A stretch of 64,000 nt of DNA from Ardenticatenales bacterium (GCA_020853525.1 JADYYS010000053.1:1-64000), one strand, 5' to 3'; positions 18,701 through 27,466 are shown, counted from the first letter of the stretch. Notes: a model not told the origin generated them from the letters alone. Numbers and translations: made by a program.

Positions 18701-19138
18701 CGACTCGATGTCGGCCGGTGCGGCGTTGCCGCGGATCGCGACGTCGCGGAGGCTCAGCGCCCCCTGGTTCAGGATCCCCGCTCCGGCATCGCGCATGCCC
18801 CCGGTGATCGCCAGATCGCTGACCGTGGCCACCGTTCCTGCGGTCACCCAGATGACGGCGCCCGCCCGCCCGCCATCGATGACCGTCGCCGCGCTGTCGA
18901 CGCCGCGCAGCCGGACGGCGCGGTCGAGGATGAGCGTCTCGGTGTACGTGCCGGCACCGACGAGGACGGTATCGCCGTCGGCGCTCGCCGCGAGGGCGGC
19001 CGCGATGGTCGTGTGGTCGCAGCCCCTTGCACAGACCGTGAGGGTGGCGGCCCTGGCGACGGCACCGCTGAACAGTGCGGCGAGCACCGCGCACAGCGTG
19101 GCGCACGCCACCGGACTCTGGACAATGCGTCGGTGCAT
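15797..19138 (-). CDS. Large secreted beta-helix protein, two-module, choice-of-anchor Q, hYLP tail
   Basis: From the ATG at 19138 (GAGGAG upstream) the product has 1113 residues and a signal peptide. It consists of two similar modules. Each opens with a pectate-lyase-like start (HTTIAAALAASADGDTVLVG and THTTIGAAIAAVPSGGTVGV). Each continues through beta-helix turns (NSTI, GGGI, GNEA and similar) and closes with a choice-of-anchor Q motif (DQRG...DIRCDVGAFEY near residue 420 and DQRG...VARCDIGAFER near 1075). The second is followed by a Thr/Pro/Gly linker and KIYLPVLKRAER at the very end. The duplication suggests an internal tandem gene duplication. The frame is open much further upstream, but nothing there looks like protein. 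It is probably a surface-exposed adhesin. Confidence 0.88.
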   Translation of the reverse strand: MHRRIVQSPVACATLCAVLAALFSGAVARAATLTVCARGCDHTTIAAALAASADGDTVLVGAGTYTETLILDRAVRLRGVDSAATVIDGGRAGAVIWVTAGTVATVSDLAITGGMRDAGAGILNQGALSLRDVAIRGNAAPADIESFGGAVYNYGGSLSVRGATISDNEAAYGGAILNAGTLVISRSTLRDNRARKGGGAIFNYDGTVIVNNSIVMGNSTAARGGGAFFNASAMAIANSTIADNRSAEFGGAVFGDTGGVYITNTTFSGNEGVYGGGAVYLLQGESAITSSTLTGNKGSVGGALNVQVDARLSILNTIVALNGSNCFGELRSEGANIDSGVTCAFVAPGDQSSTDVRLRPLAFNGGFTLTHALPADSPAVDMGDLVGCIDYVGYYLATDQRGYVRDIDGNKDGDIRCDVGAFEYDPADPGVGGATPTAGPITGADVTACPTGGTHTTIGAAIAAVPSGGTVGVCAATFAERLTIDKPVTLKGAGSAVSLIEGSAGGPVLTIVGDVAVTVTDVGFVRGQGILNRQGRLTLRRSTIIHQNSAERGGIQSSAGTLVVENSRISDNVSLTSGGGIAVDGGQATIRSSVIEGNTAGDYGGGIVARGGTGLTLESVTVSGNEAANGGGIASTVPLFMTGGTVADNFGTYGAGVFSRGKATLTDVVISGNQGDLGGGVYAAGELNLTGAQIFSNFAFGEYGYGGGVMLNEGTLTMIRGALTDNQAALGGGLYLRGTGTVTDVANTSNEASTGGGVYVFDGRLTTHGGRIAANASYGDGGGVFAGKGELGLNGTSVTENTAVRDGGGLFVQTGVTGQMRDAALANNTASSGGGGRNLGALTVVALRITGNQATGTEPEVGEDEEPLPIVGGDGGGLLNEGTGTASESLIADNEALHGGGVANKGTFGLQNVTLSANEAHVGGGGIHNALGTVTLRSVTFAANDTDPEADGGGAILTAAGATTRLGHTIVAAGEQAPACKGATTSDGRNIGSDASCALTAAGDQPSTQPLLAALALNGGSSETHALLDSSPAIDAGAAAGCPGLSGTPLTIDQRGLPRPADGNRDGVARCDIGAYERAPGGGPGDPTPTPGTGTPGTGGPKIYLPVLKRAER

Positions 19139-19457
19139 CTTTGAACCACTCCTCGATCGGCTGCGGCGGCACACGAGTGTAACAAACCCGATGACCGACC
19201 ACAAGCACGCCCCGGACCGGCTGACATTACTGACGACCGAGTCAGCGTTGGCAGGTTTTTTTTGCCTGTTGACTCGGCCTTGACCGGCGATTACCATCGA
19301 CGCCACGTATCCGGTCGGATTCCATCGATTTTTGCGCCGATGTGTCCACTTCGGCACATTCCGGTGTTTAAACGCCGATACGGACCAGTGCAGCTGCGTG
19401 CGGCCTTGGCGCAGGCGACGCGTGGCGCGAGACGTGCTCTTAACAGGAGGGGTGTTA

Positions 19458-21053
19458 GTGAACCGATCCCATTGGCGACGACCGATCGCCGCCCTCGTCC
19501 CCATCCTCATCGCGCTGTTGGCCTTCGGTGCCTTGCCCGCGATGCGGTTGGCGGCCCAGGGTGGTCCAAACCCGAACACAAGCGACTGCGATCCCAACCT
19601 GCTCTCGAGCGTCAACCCTGAGGCGTTCAGCCTCGGCCAGACGGCGCAGGTGCAGCTCACGATGAACATGAGCTGCCCCGACTATCGGCTGCCGATCGAC
19701 CTCGTCTTCCTGGTCGACGTCTCGAACTCGATGACGCGCGGCAAGGCGGGCCTGGGCTCCGCGCTGCCGACGACGAGCGCGCCCGGCGTGCCCGGGCCCG
19801 GGACGACGGCCAAGCCACCGGTCGAGCCACCGGTCGAGCCGCCGGTCGAACCGCCGGTTCAGCCGCTGCAGGCAGGTCCGATCCAGACCGGCGAGCCGGC
19901 CGAGCCGCCCGGCGTGCCCGTCCCGGGCGGTGCGAACGCCGGTCGCGGCAACGGGGACCCGCCCGGTTGTGAGCAGGCAGGCGGATCCACCCCCGGCGGC
20001 GCGGGCGGAGGCGGCTCGACGCTGCCGAAGCTGCCGACCGTCGAAGGGCCGAAGACGGCCATTCCTGAGAAGACCGCCGTCCAGAAGACGGCCGTTCCGG
20101 GCGAAGGGACGAGGCCCCCGGGGAGCTCGGCGACACCCGGCGGCCCCGGCGGCGCCGGCAACGACCAGGGCGGACAGGCCGCCGAGCCGGCCGGCACCGA
20201 GGATCTGATCCGGGAGGCCAAGGAGTTCATCCGCGACTTCGTCGATCAGCCGCAGATCCAGCAGGACCTGAGCGACGGCACGCTGCGTCTCGGCCTCGTC
20301 GCCTTCAGCGACCGCGGCCGGAGGCTCATGAGCCTGACGAACGAGGGCAATCGCGTCACGGGCCGCCTTAGCCTGCTGCGCGGCAGCGGCCGGACGCGCA
20401 TCGATCTCGGCATGCGCACGGCGGAGGCCGTCCTGCTCGATCGAAACAACGCGCGCCGCGCGGACAACGATGCCGACCGCACGAAGGTCGTGGTCGTGCT
20501 CAGCGACGGCGCGTTCTGCGCCCGCGATCTGCGCGTCAAAGTCGACAAGCGCATCGAGGTCATGACGCTTGGCGCTGGGCGCGGTCCGTACACGAAAAAC
20601 CTGCGGGCGATCGCCACCGACTTGGCGTACGCGCTCAAGTTGCAGGGTGGCCGGGCGCTCAAGGACACGCAGTACATCTACACCAAGGACTTCGTCCGGA
20701 CGCGCCCGGTGACGGTCTCGACGCTCGAGATGACGGCCGAGCTCGAGCCGTCCATGCAGATCGTCGACGGATCCGTCAACCCGGCGGGGACGATCGACAT
20801 GCAGATCATCAAGTGGACCGCGCCGGCCATCGACTGGACGACGCCGGTGACGCTGACCTACGGCATCCGCCCGCAGTCCGGCGGCCTCCAGAACGTCAAC
20901 CACTGGGCGCACGTCACGTGGAAGGACTCGGAGAAGCGCGACGGACAAGGCGTCTTCCCGGCGCTGTATGTCGACGTGGCCGGACCGACCGCGACGGCCA
21001 CGTCCGAGATCGTGCCGACAGCCACGCCTGAGCTGCCGCCAGAGCTGCGCTGA
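19458..21053 (+). CDS. Exported von Willebrand factor A domain protein with long insertion
   Basis: A GTG start with AGGAGG upstream gives 531 residues. A signal peptide (about 1-33) is followed by a short beta domain and a VWA domain whose metal site DVSNS (D87, S89, S91) is complete. Directly after it comes an insertion of about 150 residues rich in Pro, Gly and Thr, including three VEPP repeats, before the VWA fold resumes at TEDLIREAKEFIRDFVDQ. The later metal-site Thr (GRTRIDLGM) and Asp (VVVLSDG) are present. The C-terminus is a beta domain ending in a Thr/Pro-rich tail without hYLP. It probably binds a partner through Mg-dependent adhesion. It is divergent from the large beta-helix gene. 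Confidence 0.88.
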   Translation: MNRSHWRRPIAALVPILIALLAFGALPAMRLAAQGGPNPNTSDCDPNLLSSVNPEAFSLGQTAQVQLTMNMSCPDYRLPIDLVFLVDVSNSMTRGKAGLGSALPTTSAPGVPGPGTTAKPPVEPPVEPPVEPPVQPLQAGPIQTGEPAEPPGVPVPGGANAGRGNGDPPGCEQAGGSTPGGAGGGGSTLPKLPTVEGPKTAIPEKTAVQKTAVPGEGTRPPGSSATPGGPGGAGNDQGGQAAEPAGTEDLIREAKEFIRDFVDQPQIQQDLSDGTLRLGLVAFSDRGRRLMSLTNEGNRVTGRLSLLRGSGRTRIDLGMRTAEAVLLDRNNARRADNDADRTKVVVVLSDGAFCARDLRVKVDKRIEVMTLGAGRGPYTKNLRAIATDLAYALKLQGGRALKDTQYIYTKDFVRTRPVTVSTLEMTAELEPSMQIVDGSVNPAGTIDMQIIKWTAPAIDWTTPVTLTYGIRPQSGGLQNVNHWAHVTWKDSEKRDGQGVFPALYVDVAGPTATATSEIVPTATPELPPELR

Positions 21054-21121
21054 CGCGCGCGCAGTCTCGGCGGACCACCTTCGCCGGGACCGCGGTCGAC
21101 AACCGTTCCGCGTGGCAGTCG

Positions 21122-21155
21122 CGCTGGGCGTGCTTCCTCGGAAGCACGCCCAGCG
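21122..21155 (+). terminator. Perfect hairpin after the VWA gene
   Basis: A perfect 15-bp stem (21122-21136 with 21141-21155) closes a CTCG tetraloop, 68 bases after the stop. No T-run follows. It probably ends the VWA transcript or protects its 3' end. Confidence 0.65.
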
Positions 21156-21241
21156 TGCGTCAGCCTATCCCCCGCCCTTCAAGCTGGTGTTTGGGTCGTT
21201 GCAGATCGGTCTGCTCCGGCCCAGCGTTCTGGAGGTTCTTC

Positions 21242-22951
21242 ATGTCGCATCCCGCTCTCCGGCGCACGCGGATGGCCGCCCTCACGTGCTGCGTCATCGG
21301 CACCCTTGTGGTCCTGCACGGCGCGGCGGCACCCCGCGCGGTGCACGCCCAGACCGTGATCTACATCAACGACACCGATGACCCGACGAACGCCATCGGT
21401 GAGTGCGAGACCCCCAACGACAAGTGCACGCTGCGCGGCGCGATCGCCCAAGCCGCGCAGCTCAGCGGCGGCCTGATCATCCGCGCCTGCTTCGATGCCG
21501 CGATCGTGCCCGGGGCCGATCCATGCCCGACCGGCATCCGCCCGCTCACCCGAACGACGCGCGGGTTCGACGCCGCCAAGGGCACCTGGACGATCCGCTT
21601 GACCCGTGACCGCGAACTCCTCCTGGCGCAGGGCGGCACGTTCGTCGACTTCCACATCGGGTTCCCGTGGGAGGGGCCGCAGGACAACCGGATCGTGATC
21701 GAGTCCAGCGGGCCGAACATGGAGTCGGCGTTCCGGATCGGCAGCCAGCGCAACGTGTTGGCCGGTTTCGAGCTGCGTGGGGCGTTCAAGGAGGCGGCGA
21801 TCTACATTCCGGGCGGGGTCATCGGCGATCCGGCGCGTCTGAACCAGATCGGGCCGGGGCTCATCTTCGCCGGCATGCCCAACGGCGCCGGCATCAAGCT
21901 GTCGAGCGAGCTGGCGTTCGGCAACACGGTCGTCGGCAACTGGTGCGGCATCACCGGCGACGGCACGGTCGTCGATCCGGTGTTCGAGGACTGCGTGATC
22001 GTCGATCAGGGTGCGCACGGCAACATCATCGGCGACCTCGATCCCTCGAACCGCAACGTGTTCGCCGCCAGCGTCAACGGCGGCGGCGTGATCGTCGAAG
22101 GGCCCGACGCGTATGAGAACGCGATCCAGGGCAACTGGTTCGGCATGCTGGCGACCGGGCAGGACACGCCGACGACGAAGCTGAACACCGGCGTGCAGCT
22201 CATCCTGGCGCCGCAGCGCACGAAGATCCAGCGCAACGTCATCAGCGGCAACGCGCTGGCCGGGATCTACATCTCGGACGAGGGCACCGGCACCGAGATC
22301 GACGACAACTGGATCGGCACCGACCCGTCCGGCGTGCGTTGTGTGGGCAACAAAGGCTACGGCATTCAGCTGCAGGGCGGCCCGATCGGCACGAAGATCC
22401 GCCGCAACACGATCCGCTGCAACCTCTCGGGCGGCATCCTCATGAGCGGAGCCAGCACGCGCGACAACCAGGCCAGCCAGAACAGCATCGCGGCCAACGG
22501 CGGCCCGAGGGCGATCAGCGTGATCCAGGGCGCGAACCGCGGCATCGCAGCGCCGCGGATCACCGAAGCGCTCCGAACGCGCGTGACCGGCACGGCCTGC
22601 CCGAACTGCGCGATCGAGGTCTTCTCCGATACCGACGGCGAGGCGGAGACGTACGAAGGCAGCGTCGTGTCCGGCGACGACGGCGCATGGACGTTCGAGA
22701 AGCCGGAGGGCGTCAAGGGCACGACCGTCACGGCCACGGCCACCGACGCGGACAACACGTCGAGCACGGCGGACGCCAAGTTCGTCGCCGGCGACGCCCC
22801 GACACCGCCGACCACCCCGTCCATCGACCCGACGCCGACCGAGACGGCGGCAACGCCGGAACCGACGACGCCGACCCCGGCGCCGACGACGCCCGGCACG
22901 GACGGCGGGCGCATCTACCTGCCGTGGAACGCGCGCGCAGCGATTCGGTGA
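21242..22951 (+). CDS. Secreted beta-helix protein with CSLREA-type start and hYLP tail
   Basis: A 569-residue product from an ATG with GGAGG seven bases upstream. A signal peptide ends near VHAQ (about residue 39). The opening YINDTDDPTNAIGECETPND with CTLRGAIAQAAQ is a CSLREA-like module. Right-handed beta-helix repeats follow (NVISGNALAGIYIS, NTIRCNLSGGILMSG). A bacterial Ig-like domain (about residues 435-520) carries a CPNC pair and ends in TDADNTSS. The tail is a Thr/Pro linker plus GGRIYLPWNARAAIR. It probably belongs with the VWA and other surface proteins of this region. The gene ends 18 bases from the converging UDP-glucose dehydrogenase gene. Confidence 0.87.
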   Translation: MSHPALRRTRMAALTCCVIGTLVVLHGAAAPRAVHAQTVIYINDTDDPTNAIGECETPNDKCTLRGAIAQAAQLSGGLIIRACFDAAIVPGADPCPTGIRPLTRTTRGFDAAKGTWTIRLTRDRELLLAQGGTFVDFHIGFPWEGPQDNRIVIESSGPNMESAFRIGSQRNVLAGFELRGAFKEAAIYIPGGVIGDPARLNQIGPGLIFAGMPNGAGIKLSSELAFGNTVVGNWCGITGDGTVVDPVFEDCVIVDQGAHGNIIGDLDPSNRNVFAASVNGGGVIVEGPDAYENAIQGNWFGMLATGQDTPTTKLNTGVQLILAPQRTKIQRNVISGNALAGIYISDEGTGTEIDDNWIGTDPSGVRCVGNKGYGIQLQGGPIGTKIRRNTIRCNLSGGILMSGASTRDNQASQNSIAANGGPRAISVIQGANRGIAAPRITEALRTRVTGTACPNCAIEVFSDTDGEAETYEGSVVSGDDGAWTFEKPEGVKGTTVTATATDADNTSSTADAKFVAGDAPTPPTTPSIDPTPTETAATPEPTTPTPAPTTPGTDGGRIYLPWNARAAIR

Positions 22952-22969
22952 CCGGGCGCGGAACCCTGT

Positions 22970-24349
22970 CTAGCGCAGCTTGCCGCCGACCGGGAGCACC
23001 TGGTAGCCCTTGGCGACGAGGCGATCGACATCGCCCAACATCCGGCGGCCGTCGACGATGAGGTAGGGCGGCGCGACGGTCCGGGCGATGACTTCGCCAA
23101 GGCCGCGGAATTCCTCCCAGTCCGTGGAGATGAACAGGGCATCCGTGCCCTGGATCGCTTCCACGGCCGATGGCCAGTAGGAGATGCGCTCGAACAGATG
23201 GTTGCGCGCCGGGTCGAACCAGCGCGCCGCCTCCGCGTTTGCCAACGGATCATAGGCACGCACCTCGCGTACCCCGCGCGCCAGCAAGCCTTCGACAACC
23301 TTCAGCGCGGAGCTGTCGCGCATGTCGTTGGTGTGCTTCTTGAAGGCAAGGCCGAGCAACGCGACGCTGCGGTTGTTGAAGTTGAACCCCGCCTCATGCA
23401 CCGCGCGGTCGAGCAGGTAGGACTTCTGGAACTCGTTGATGTCGTATACCGCCTGCAACAGGTGGTAGGGCTGGCCGTGGCTGCGGAACTGGTACATCAG
23501 CGACTGGATGTCCTTGCCGAAGCAGCTCCCGCCGGCGCCGTTGGAGACGTACGATCCCCAGGTGCTGATCCGATCGTCGGCCGTCACACCCCGCTTCAGG
23601 TCCTCCATGTCGATTTCACCGAACGTCTCACCGAGCCGCGCGCCAATGCCGTTCCAGAACGAGATGTAGGTCAACAGCAGCGTGTTGGCGACGTACTTGA
23701 TCGCCTCAGCCGTCTCGGGCGTGGTCTCGATGTAGCCGATGCGGACGTGGTGGTGGAACTGCGGGTAGACCCGGCGCAGGATCTCGAAGTCGGCCGCGTC
23801 GTCGGCGCCGACGACGATCCGATCGGGCCGCCTCGACTTCTCGACCGCATTGCCCTCCGGCAGGAACTCGGGATTCGACGCAGCGCCGACATTCGCCGCG
23901 CCGTGCTCGGTGAGGATGCCCTGCAGCATCCGCACGGTGCCGATCGGCACCGTGCTCTTGTTCACGATGACGACACGCTGACTCGGGTCGGCCCGCCGCG
24001 CCAGTCGCTCGGCCAGGAACGCCGCGACGGCGCGGTAGGCGGTCATGTCCGTCGAGCCGTCGAGGTTGGGCGGCGTCGGTGGCGCCATGAAGATCGCCTC
24101 GACGCCCTCGAGCGCCGCATCCACCGCGTCGGGACCGACGAAGAACAGGTACCGCCCGAGCGTCTCGCCGATGACCTCGACGAGACCCGGTTCGTTCACG
24201 TAGTGCTCGATGCGCTCCCGATCGCCGGACGCATACGCGCCGATCTTGGCCAAGTCGATGTCATAGGCATGGACCTCGTGGCCATTCTCCGCCAGCACAG
24301 CGGCATGAGTCAGGCCGACGAAGCCCGTTCCGGCCACCACGATCTTCAT
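22970..24349 (-). CDS. UDP-glucose/GDP-mannose dehydrogenase family protein
   Basis: The 459-residue protein has the Rossmann start MKIVVAGTGFVGLTHAAVLA, the conserved VNKSTVPIGTVRML and NPEFLPEGNAVE motifs and the catalytic Cys in GAGGSCFGKDI (C276). The C-terminal domain is also complete (LGLAFKKHTNDMRDSSALKV). These features place it among NAD-dependent dehydrogenases that oxidise UDP-glucose to UDP-glucuronate or a related nucleotide sugar. Substrate cannot be decided from the sequence; UDP-glucose is the usual one. It stands alone on its strand with its own promoter. It would supply precursors for surface polysaccharide, consistent with galE and a GT-C gene elsewhere in the window. Confidence 0.92.
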   Translation of the reverse strand: MKIVVAGTGFVGLTHAAVLAENGHEVHAYDIDLAKIGAYASGDRERIEHYVNEPGLVEVIGETLGRYLFFVGPDAVDAALEGVEAIFMAPPTPPNLDGSTDMTAYRAVAAFLAERLARRADPSQRVVIVNKSTVPIGTVRMLQGILTEHGAANVGAASNPEFLPEGNAVEKSRRPDRIVVGADDAADFEILRRVYPQFHHHVRIGYIETTPETAEAIKYVANTLLLTYISFWNGIGARLGETFGEIDMEDLKRGVTADDRISTWGSYVSNGAGGSCFGKDIQSLMYQFRSHGQPYHLLQAVYDINEFQKSYLLDRAVHEAGFNFNNRSVALLGLAFKKHTNDMRDSSALKVVEGLLARGVREVRAYDPLANAEAARWFDPARNHLFERISYWPSAVEAIQGTDALFISTDWEEFRGLGEVIARTVAPPYLIVDGRRMLGDVDRLVAKGYQVLPVGGKLR

Positions 24350-24391
24350 CGCTAGATCCTTCTCGACGCGGGGCTGCCCAGCGGGCGGCGC

Positions 24392-24397
24392 AGTATA
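24392..24397 (-). promoter_or_regulatory. -10 element of the nucleotide-sugar dehydrogenase gene
   Basis: Read on the minus strand, TGaTATACT is an extended -10 box about 43 bases before the ATG at 24349. No convincing -35 precedes it, as is usual for extended -10 promoters. Confidence 0.5.
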
Positions 24398-24669
24398 TCA
24401 CGGGGTCGACGCCCGGTGGTTACCGTTTCAGCCGCCATTGATGTTGCATATAGTGCATGATGTCTGCGACGTTGACACCGGTGTGGATTTCCGGCCGGAT
24501 CCGTTTGTGGCCCATCATGAACGAGGCGCGCAGATCAACTACTATGTTACCGTAATTTCAGACCAACCTACCCAAGCTGACCTACTTGATTCCATCTGGA
24601 ATTTCGTATACGCTATCGCTCGTTGCTGAGCGCTCCCCATCGCGCAGATCGCAAGCAGGTGACCCTCCC
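24398..24669. other. AT-richer intergenic region before the subtilase gene
   Basis: This divergent spacer is clearly poorer in GC than its surroundings. A possible + strand promoter is TTGATT (24586-24591) with TATACG (24607-24612), spacing 15 bp. A 63-codon open frame (24438-24629) has no ribosome site and no family, so I do not call it. No RNA gene was recognised. Confidence 0.35.
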
Positions 24670-26073
24670 ATGATTCGAGCGGTTCGTGCGGTGGTTCTGG
24701 TGGGCGCCGTCGTCGCTCTCGGGATGACGCGCGGCGGTCGCGACGTCGCTGGAGCGCCCGCGGCGGCCTCGCAGCCGCCGGCGGTCGAGACGCACCTTGT
24801 CATCGGTTATCGTCCGGGCGCAAGCGCCGCCGAGCTCATCCCCGTTCATGCCCGGCTCGGCGCGCGCGTGGTCCGGAACATTGTGGCCGTGCACGCCGCG
24901 GTGGTGGCCCTGCCCCTTGACACCGCCGCGGCGGCTGGCCCGCTTCACACGACTCTCTTCGGCGACGAGGCGGCGGCCGCCGTGACGCCCGGGCTCAGGA
25001 CAGCGCATTCCACGTTGTCCCCCGGCGTCGCGGCGGCCGCACTTCTCTACGCCGCGCTGCCCGCCGTCGCCTACGTCGAGTCCGACGTGCCCGGCGGAAT
25101 CACCGCACCGTCCGAACCGTCGGCCCCGCCCCTCCTCCGGGCGGCGTCGAACGCCGACTCCTCCCTCGCCCGCACCGACCCCTTCGCCGCCGATCAATGG
25201 CACCTCGACGCCACGCGTCTGCCCGAGGCGTGGTCCCAGTCCGCCGCCGACGGCATCCGAATCGCCATCGTCGACACGGGCGTCCAAGGCGATCACCCCG
25301 ACCTCGACTCGGCACTGCAGCCCGGCTGGAATGTCCGCGACGGCTCGAACGACACGAACGACGACCACGGGCACGGCACCGCCGTGGCGGGCGTCGTCGC
25401 TGCCGGCGTCGGCAACGGCGTCGGCGTGGCCGGCGCCGCGCCCGGTGGACGGATCGTCCCCGTGAAGGCGCTCGGAGCGGACGGCACGGGCTGGATGTCG
25501 GACGTTGCCGCCGGGATCGTCTGGGCGGCCGATCATGACGCGAGAGTGATCGTCGTCGCCGCCGGCAGCCGACAGCCGCTGCGCCTGCTCGCCGACGCCG
25601 TCGCGTACGCCGGTCGGCGCGGCGCGCTCGTCGTCGCCGCCGCCGGTAACGCGGGCGCGCAAGCCCTCGATCACCCGGCGGCCGATGCCGGCGCGCTGGC
25701 CGTCGGAGCGGTCGACATCCACGGCGCGCTGACGGCTTGGTCGAACCGGGGGAACGGTCTGCGGTTGGTGGCACCGGGCGACGATATCCTCACGACGGCC
25801 CGCGATGGGTACGCGACCGCCAGCGGCACGAGCCTGTCGGCGGCGATCGTCGGCGGCGTGGCGGCGCTCATGATCGCCCAGCGGCCGGATGCCGGACCGG
25901 ACGAGATCGCCCGCCGGTTGATCGCGACCGCCAACGACGACGCGCCGGCGCCCGGCATCGTCGACGCCGGCGCCGCAACGGCAGTGGAGGCGGACGACCG
26001 GTCACCGGCGGCCCGGCTGCCCGGGTTCTGGCGGAAGTTGCCGCCCGCCTACCTGCCGGCCGTGCATCGGTAG
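24670..26073 (+). CDS. Secreted subtilisin-like serine protease (S8) with hYLP tail
   Basis: A 467-residue preproprotein: a signal peptide (about 1-33), an I9-like propeptide region (about 40-140, VETHLVIGYRPGASAAELIP), and the catalytic domain. The Asp is D202 (AIVDTGVQGDHPDLD), the His H235 (DDHGHGTAVAG), the oxyanion Asn N327 (AAAGNAG) and the Ser S388 (SGTSLSAAIVGG). The order and spacing are normal, so the enzyme should be active. The C-terminus is KLPPAYLPAVHR, the hYLP-type tail of this window, without a long linker. The start has AGGTGA upstream. It converges on the HEAT-like gene. Confidence 0.93.
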   Translation: MIRAVRAVVLVGAVVALGMTRGGRDVAGAPAAASQPPAVETHLVIGYRPGASAAELIPVHARLGARVVRNIVAVHAAVVALPLDTAAAAGPLHTTLFGDEAAAAVTPGLRTAHSTLSPGVAAAALLYAALPAVAYVESDVPGGITAPSEPSAPPLLRAASNADSSLARTDPFAADQWHLDATRLPEAWSQSAADGIRIAIVDTGVQGDHPDLDSALQPGWNVRDGSNDTNDDHGHGTAVAGVVAAGVGNGVGVAGAAPGGRIVPVKALGADGTGWMSDVAAGIVWAADHDARVIVVAAGSRQPLRLLADAVAYAGRRGALVVAAAGNAGAQALDHPAADAGALAVGAVDIHGALTAWSNRGNGLRLVAPGDDILTTARDGYATASGTSLSAAIVGGVAALMIAQRPDAGPDEIARRLIATANDDAPAPGIVDAGAATAVEADDRSPAARLPGFWRKLPPAYLPAVHR

Positions 26074-26106
26074 CGCGCACCGGCCGTCCGCCTCCGCGGC
26101 GTGCGG

Positions 26107-27285
26107 TCAGCCGACCATCCGCGCCAGCAGCGCCCGCGCCAACGCATCGTCCCGGTCGCAGCCGTCGCGGGCACACCACGTCTCGTAGACGGCCAGCCCT
26201 TCGGGCCCCAGCCGCTCGGCGCCCAGCACGAGGTCGGTCAGGATGACGTGGAGGCGGGCGTCGACGGGGCTGGCGGTGCGCAGGTAGCCCCACCAGCGGA
26301 GAACGGGCGCCACGCTGTGCGGCCCGGTGAACACCAGTCGGGCATCGAAGCGGGCCCGCGCGGGCGTGCTGAGGAGCGACAGGCCGGGCCAGGCGTCGGC
26401 CGGATCCGGCACCGGTCCGACGAGCACGACGCGCTTGCCGTAGGGCGCGGCCAGAGCGGCGGCGGCGCAAGCCTCGGCGAGGATCGCTGCCTGCTCGGCG
26501 ATGCTGTGGCGATCGGTGCTGAACAACAGCGTGCAGTGCGCCAGCCGCTTCGCGAACGTGGCGCGGTGGCGGTCGGCCAGCGGCCCGGACGCCGGGCCTG
26601 CCAGCAGCACAAGGGTCTCGGATGCCGTCTCGACGGCGCGCACGAGCCGGTCGATCACATCCGCCTCGCCGTCGAGGAGCAGCGGCAGCGCCGCCGTGAT
26701 ATCGGCCGGGATCGCCGCGCCGTCGGCCACGTACCGTTCCATGTGGCCGCGCTCGAGCGCGCGCGCAGCCGGCAGATCGAGACGCCGCAGCAGCCGGAGC
26801 GCCTGCGCCCGTTCCGCCGGCCGCGGGCTGAGCAGCGCCGCCTCGACCCCCTCCGCCGCGTTCCGCTGGTCGAGCGCCAGCAGCGCGACGTGCGCGGCGA
26901 TCCGCACCGTCGCATCGAGGTCCTTCGCGGCCTCCCGCAGCACGCGCACGGCGAACGGGTCGCGTGTTTCCCCCAGCACCTCGAGCAGACGGGCGCGGTG
27001 GCTCGGTCCGAGGCTGTGGTCCAGGACTTCACGCGCGACGACCGCCGTCAGTTGGTGTCCGAACGCGCGGGCGGCGTCGAGCAGGACGTCGTCGCCGTAG
27101 CGGACGATGGCGCGCACGAGCGCCGGCGCGACATCGGCCGGGCGCAGCGCCGCCACGAGCAGCGCGGCCGACCGACGGACGTCCGGCGACGGGTCGAGCA
27201 GTTGGCGGCCGAGGGCGTGGAACCCGATCGCCGGGCCTTCGTCCGACTGTGCGCGCAAGGGGGCTGGGAACATGGGCCCGGTCAT
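26107..27285 (-). CDS. HEAT-like repeat protein, unknown
   Basis: A 392-residue cytoplasmic protein. Residues 20-185 form short helical pairs of the HEAT/PBS lyase type (DPSPDVRRSAALLVAALRPA, LDATVRIAAHVALLALDQRN). The C-terminal half (about 200-392) is mixed alpha/beta with hydrophobic strands (KRVVLVGPVPDP, RFDARLVFTGPHS) and is not recognised. It has no signal or membrane segment. It is divergent from the ferrochelatase gene; the intergenic space carries a 10-bp tandem repeat. Role unknown; HEAT modules usually bind proteins. Confidence 0.65.
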   Translation of the reverse strand: MTGPMFPAPLRAQSDEGPAIGFHALGRQLLDPSPDVRRSAALLVAALRPADVAPALVRAIVRYGDDVLLDAARAFGHQLTAVVAREVLDHSLGPSHRARLLEVLGETRDPFAVRVLREAAKDLDATVRIAAHVALLALDQRNAAEGVEAALLSPRPAERAQALRLLRRLDLPAARALERGHMERYVADGAAIPADITAALPLLLDGEADVIDRLVRAVETASETLVLLAGPASGPLADRHRATFAKRLAHCTLLFSTDRHSIAEQAAILAEACAAAALAAPYGKRVVLVGPVPDPADAWPGLSLLSTPARARFDARLVFTGPHSVAPVLRWWGYLRTASPVDARLHVILTDLVLGAERLGPEGLAVYETWCARDGCDRDDALARALLARMVG

Positions 27286-27300
27286 CGCTCCTCGGCCGTC

Positions 27301-27350
27301 GGCTCAAGTCGGCTCAAGTCGGCGCAAGTCGGCGCAAGTCGGCGCATCGG
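27301..27350. repeat. 10-bp tandem repeat in a divergent promoter region
   Basis: Five exact 10-bp units stand in register: two GGCTCAAGTC, two GGCGCAAGTC and one degenerate GGCGCATCGG. They lie between the start of the HEAT-like gene (27285) and ferrochelatase (27467). One unit equals about one helical turn. Confidence 0.85.
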
Positions 27351-27466
27351 TCCGGCGGAGGTGCCCGCCCGGTGGGATTGGGCGGCCGACGGGCTACCAT
27401 TCTGGCGCATCCGATCCGCGTCGACCACTCGGTCGACCCTGCCGTCGATCACAGGACAGCGCCGAT

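Noticed and set aside
24438-24629. 63-codon ORF in an AT-richer spacer
   Set aside because: No ribosome site and no recognisable features; could be real, but support is too weak.
24361-24669. tRNA or riboswitch in the AT-richer region
   Set aside because: No cloverleaf or known aptamer pattern found on either strand.
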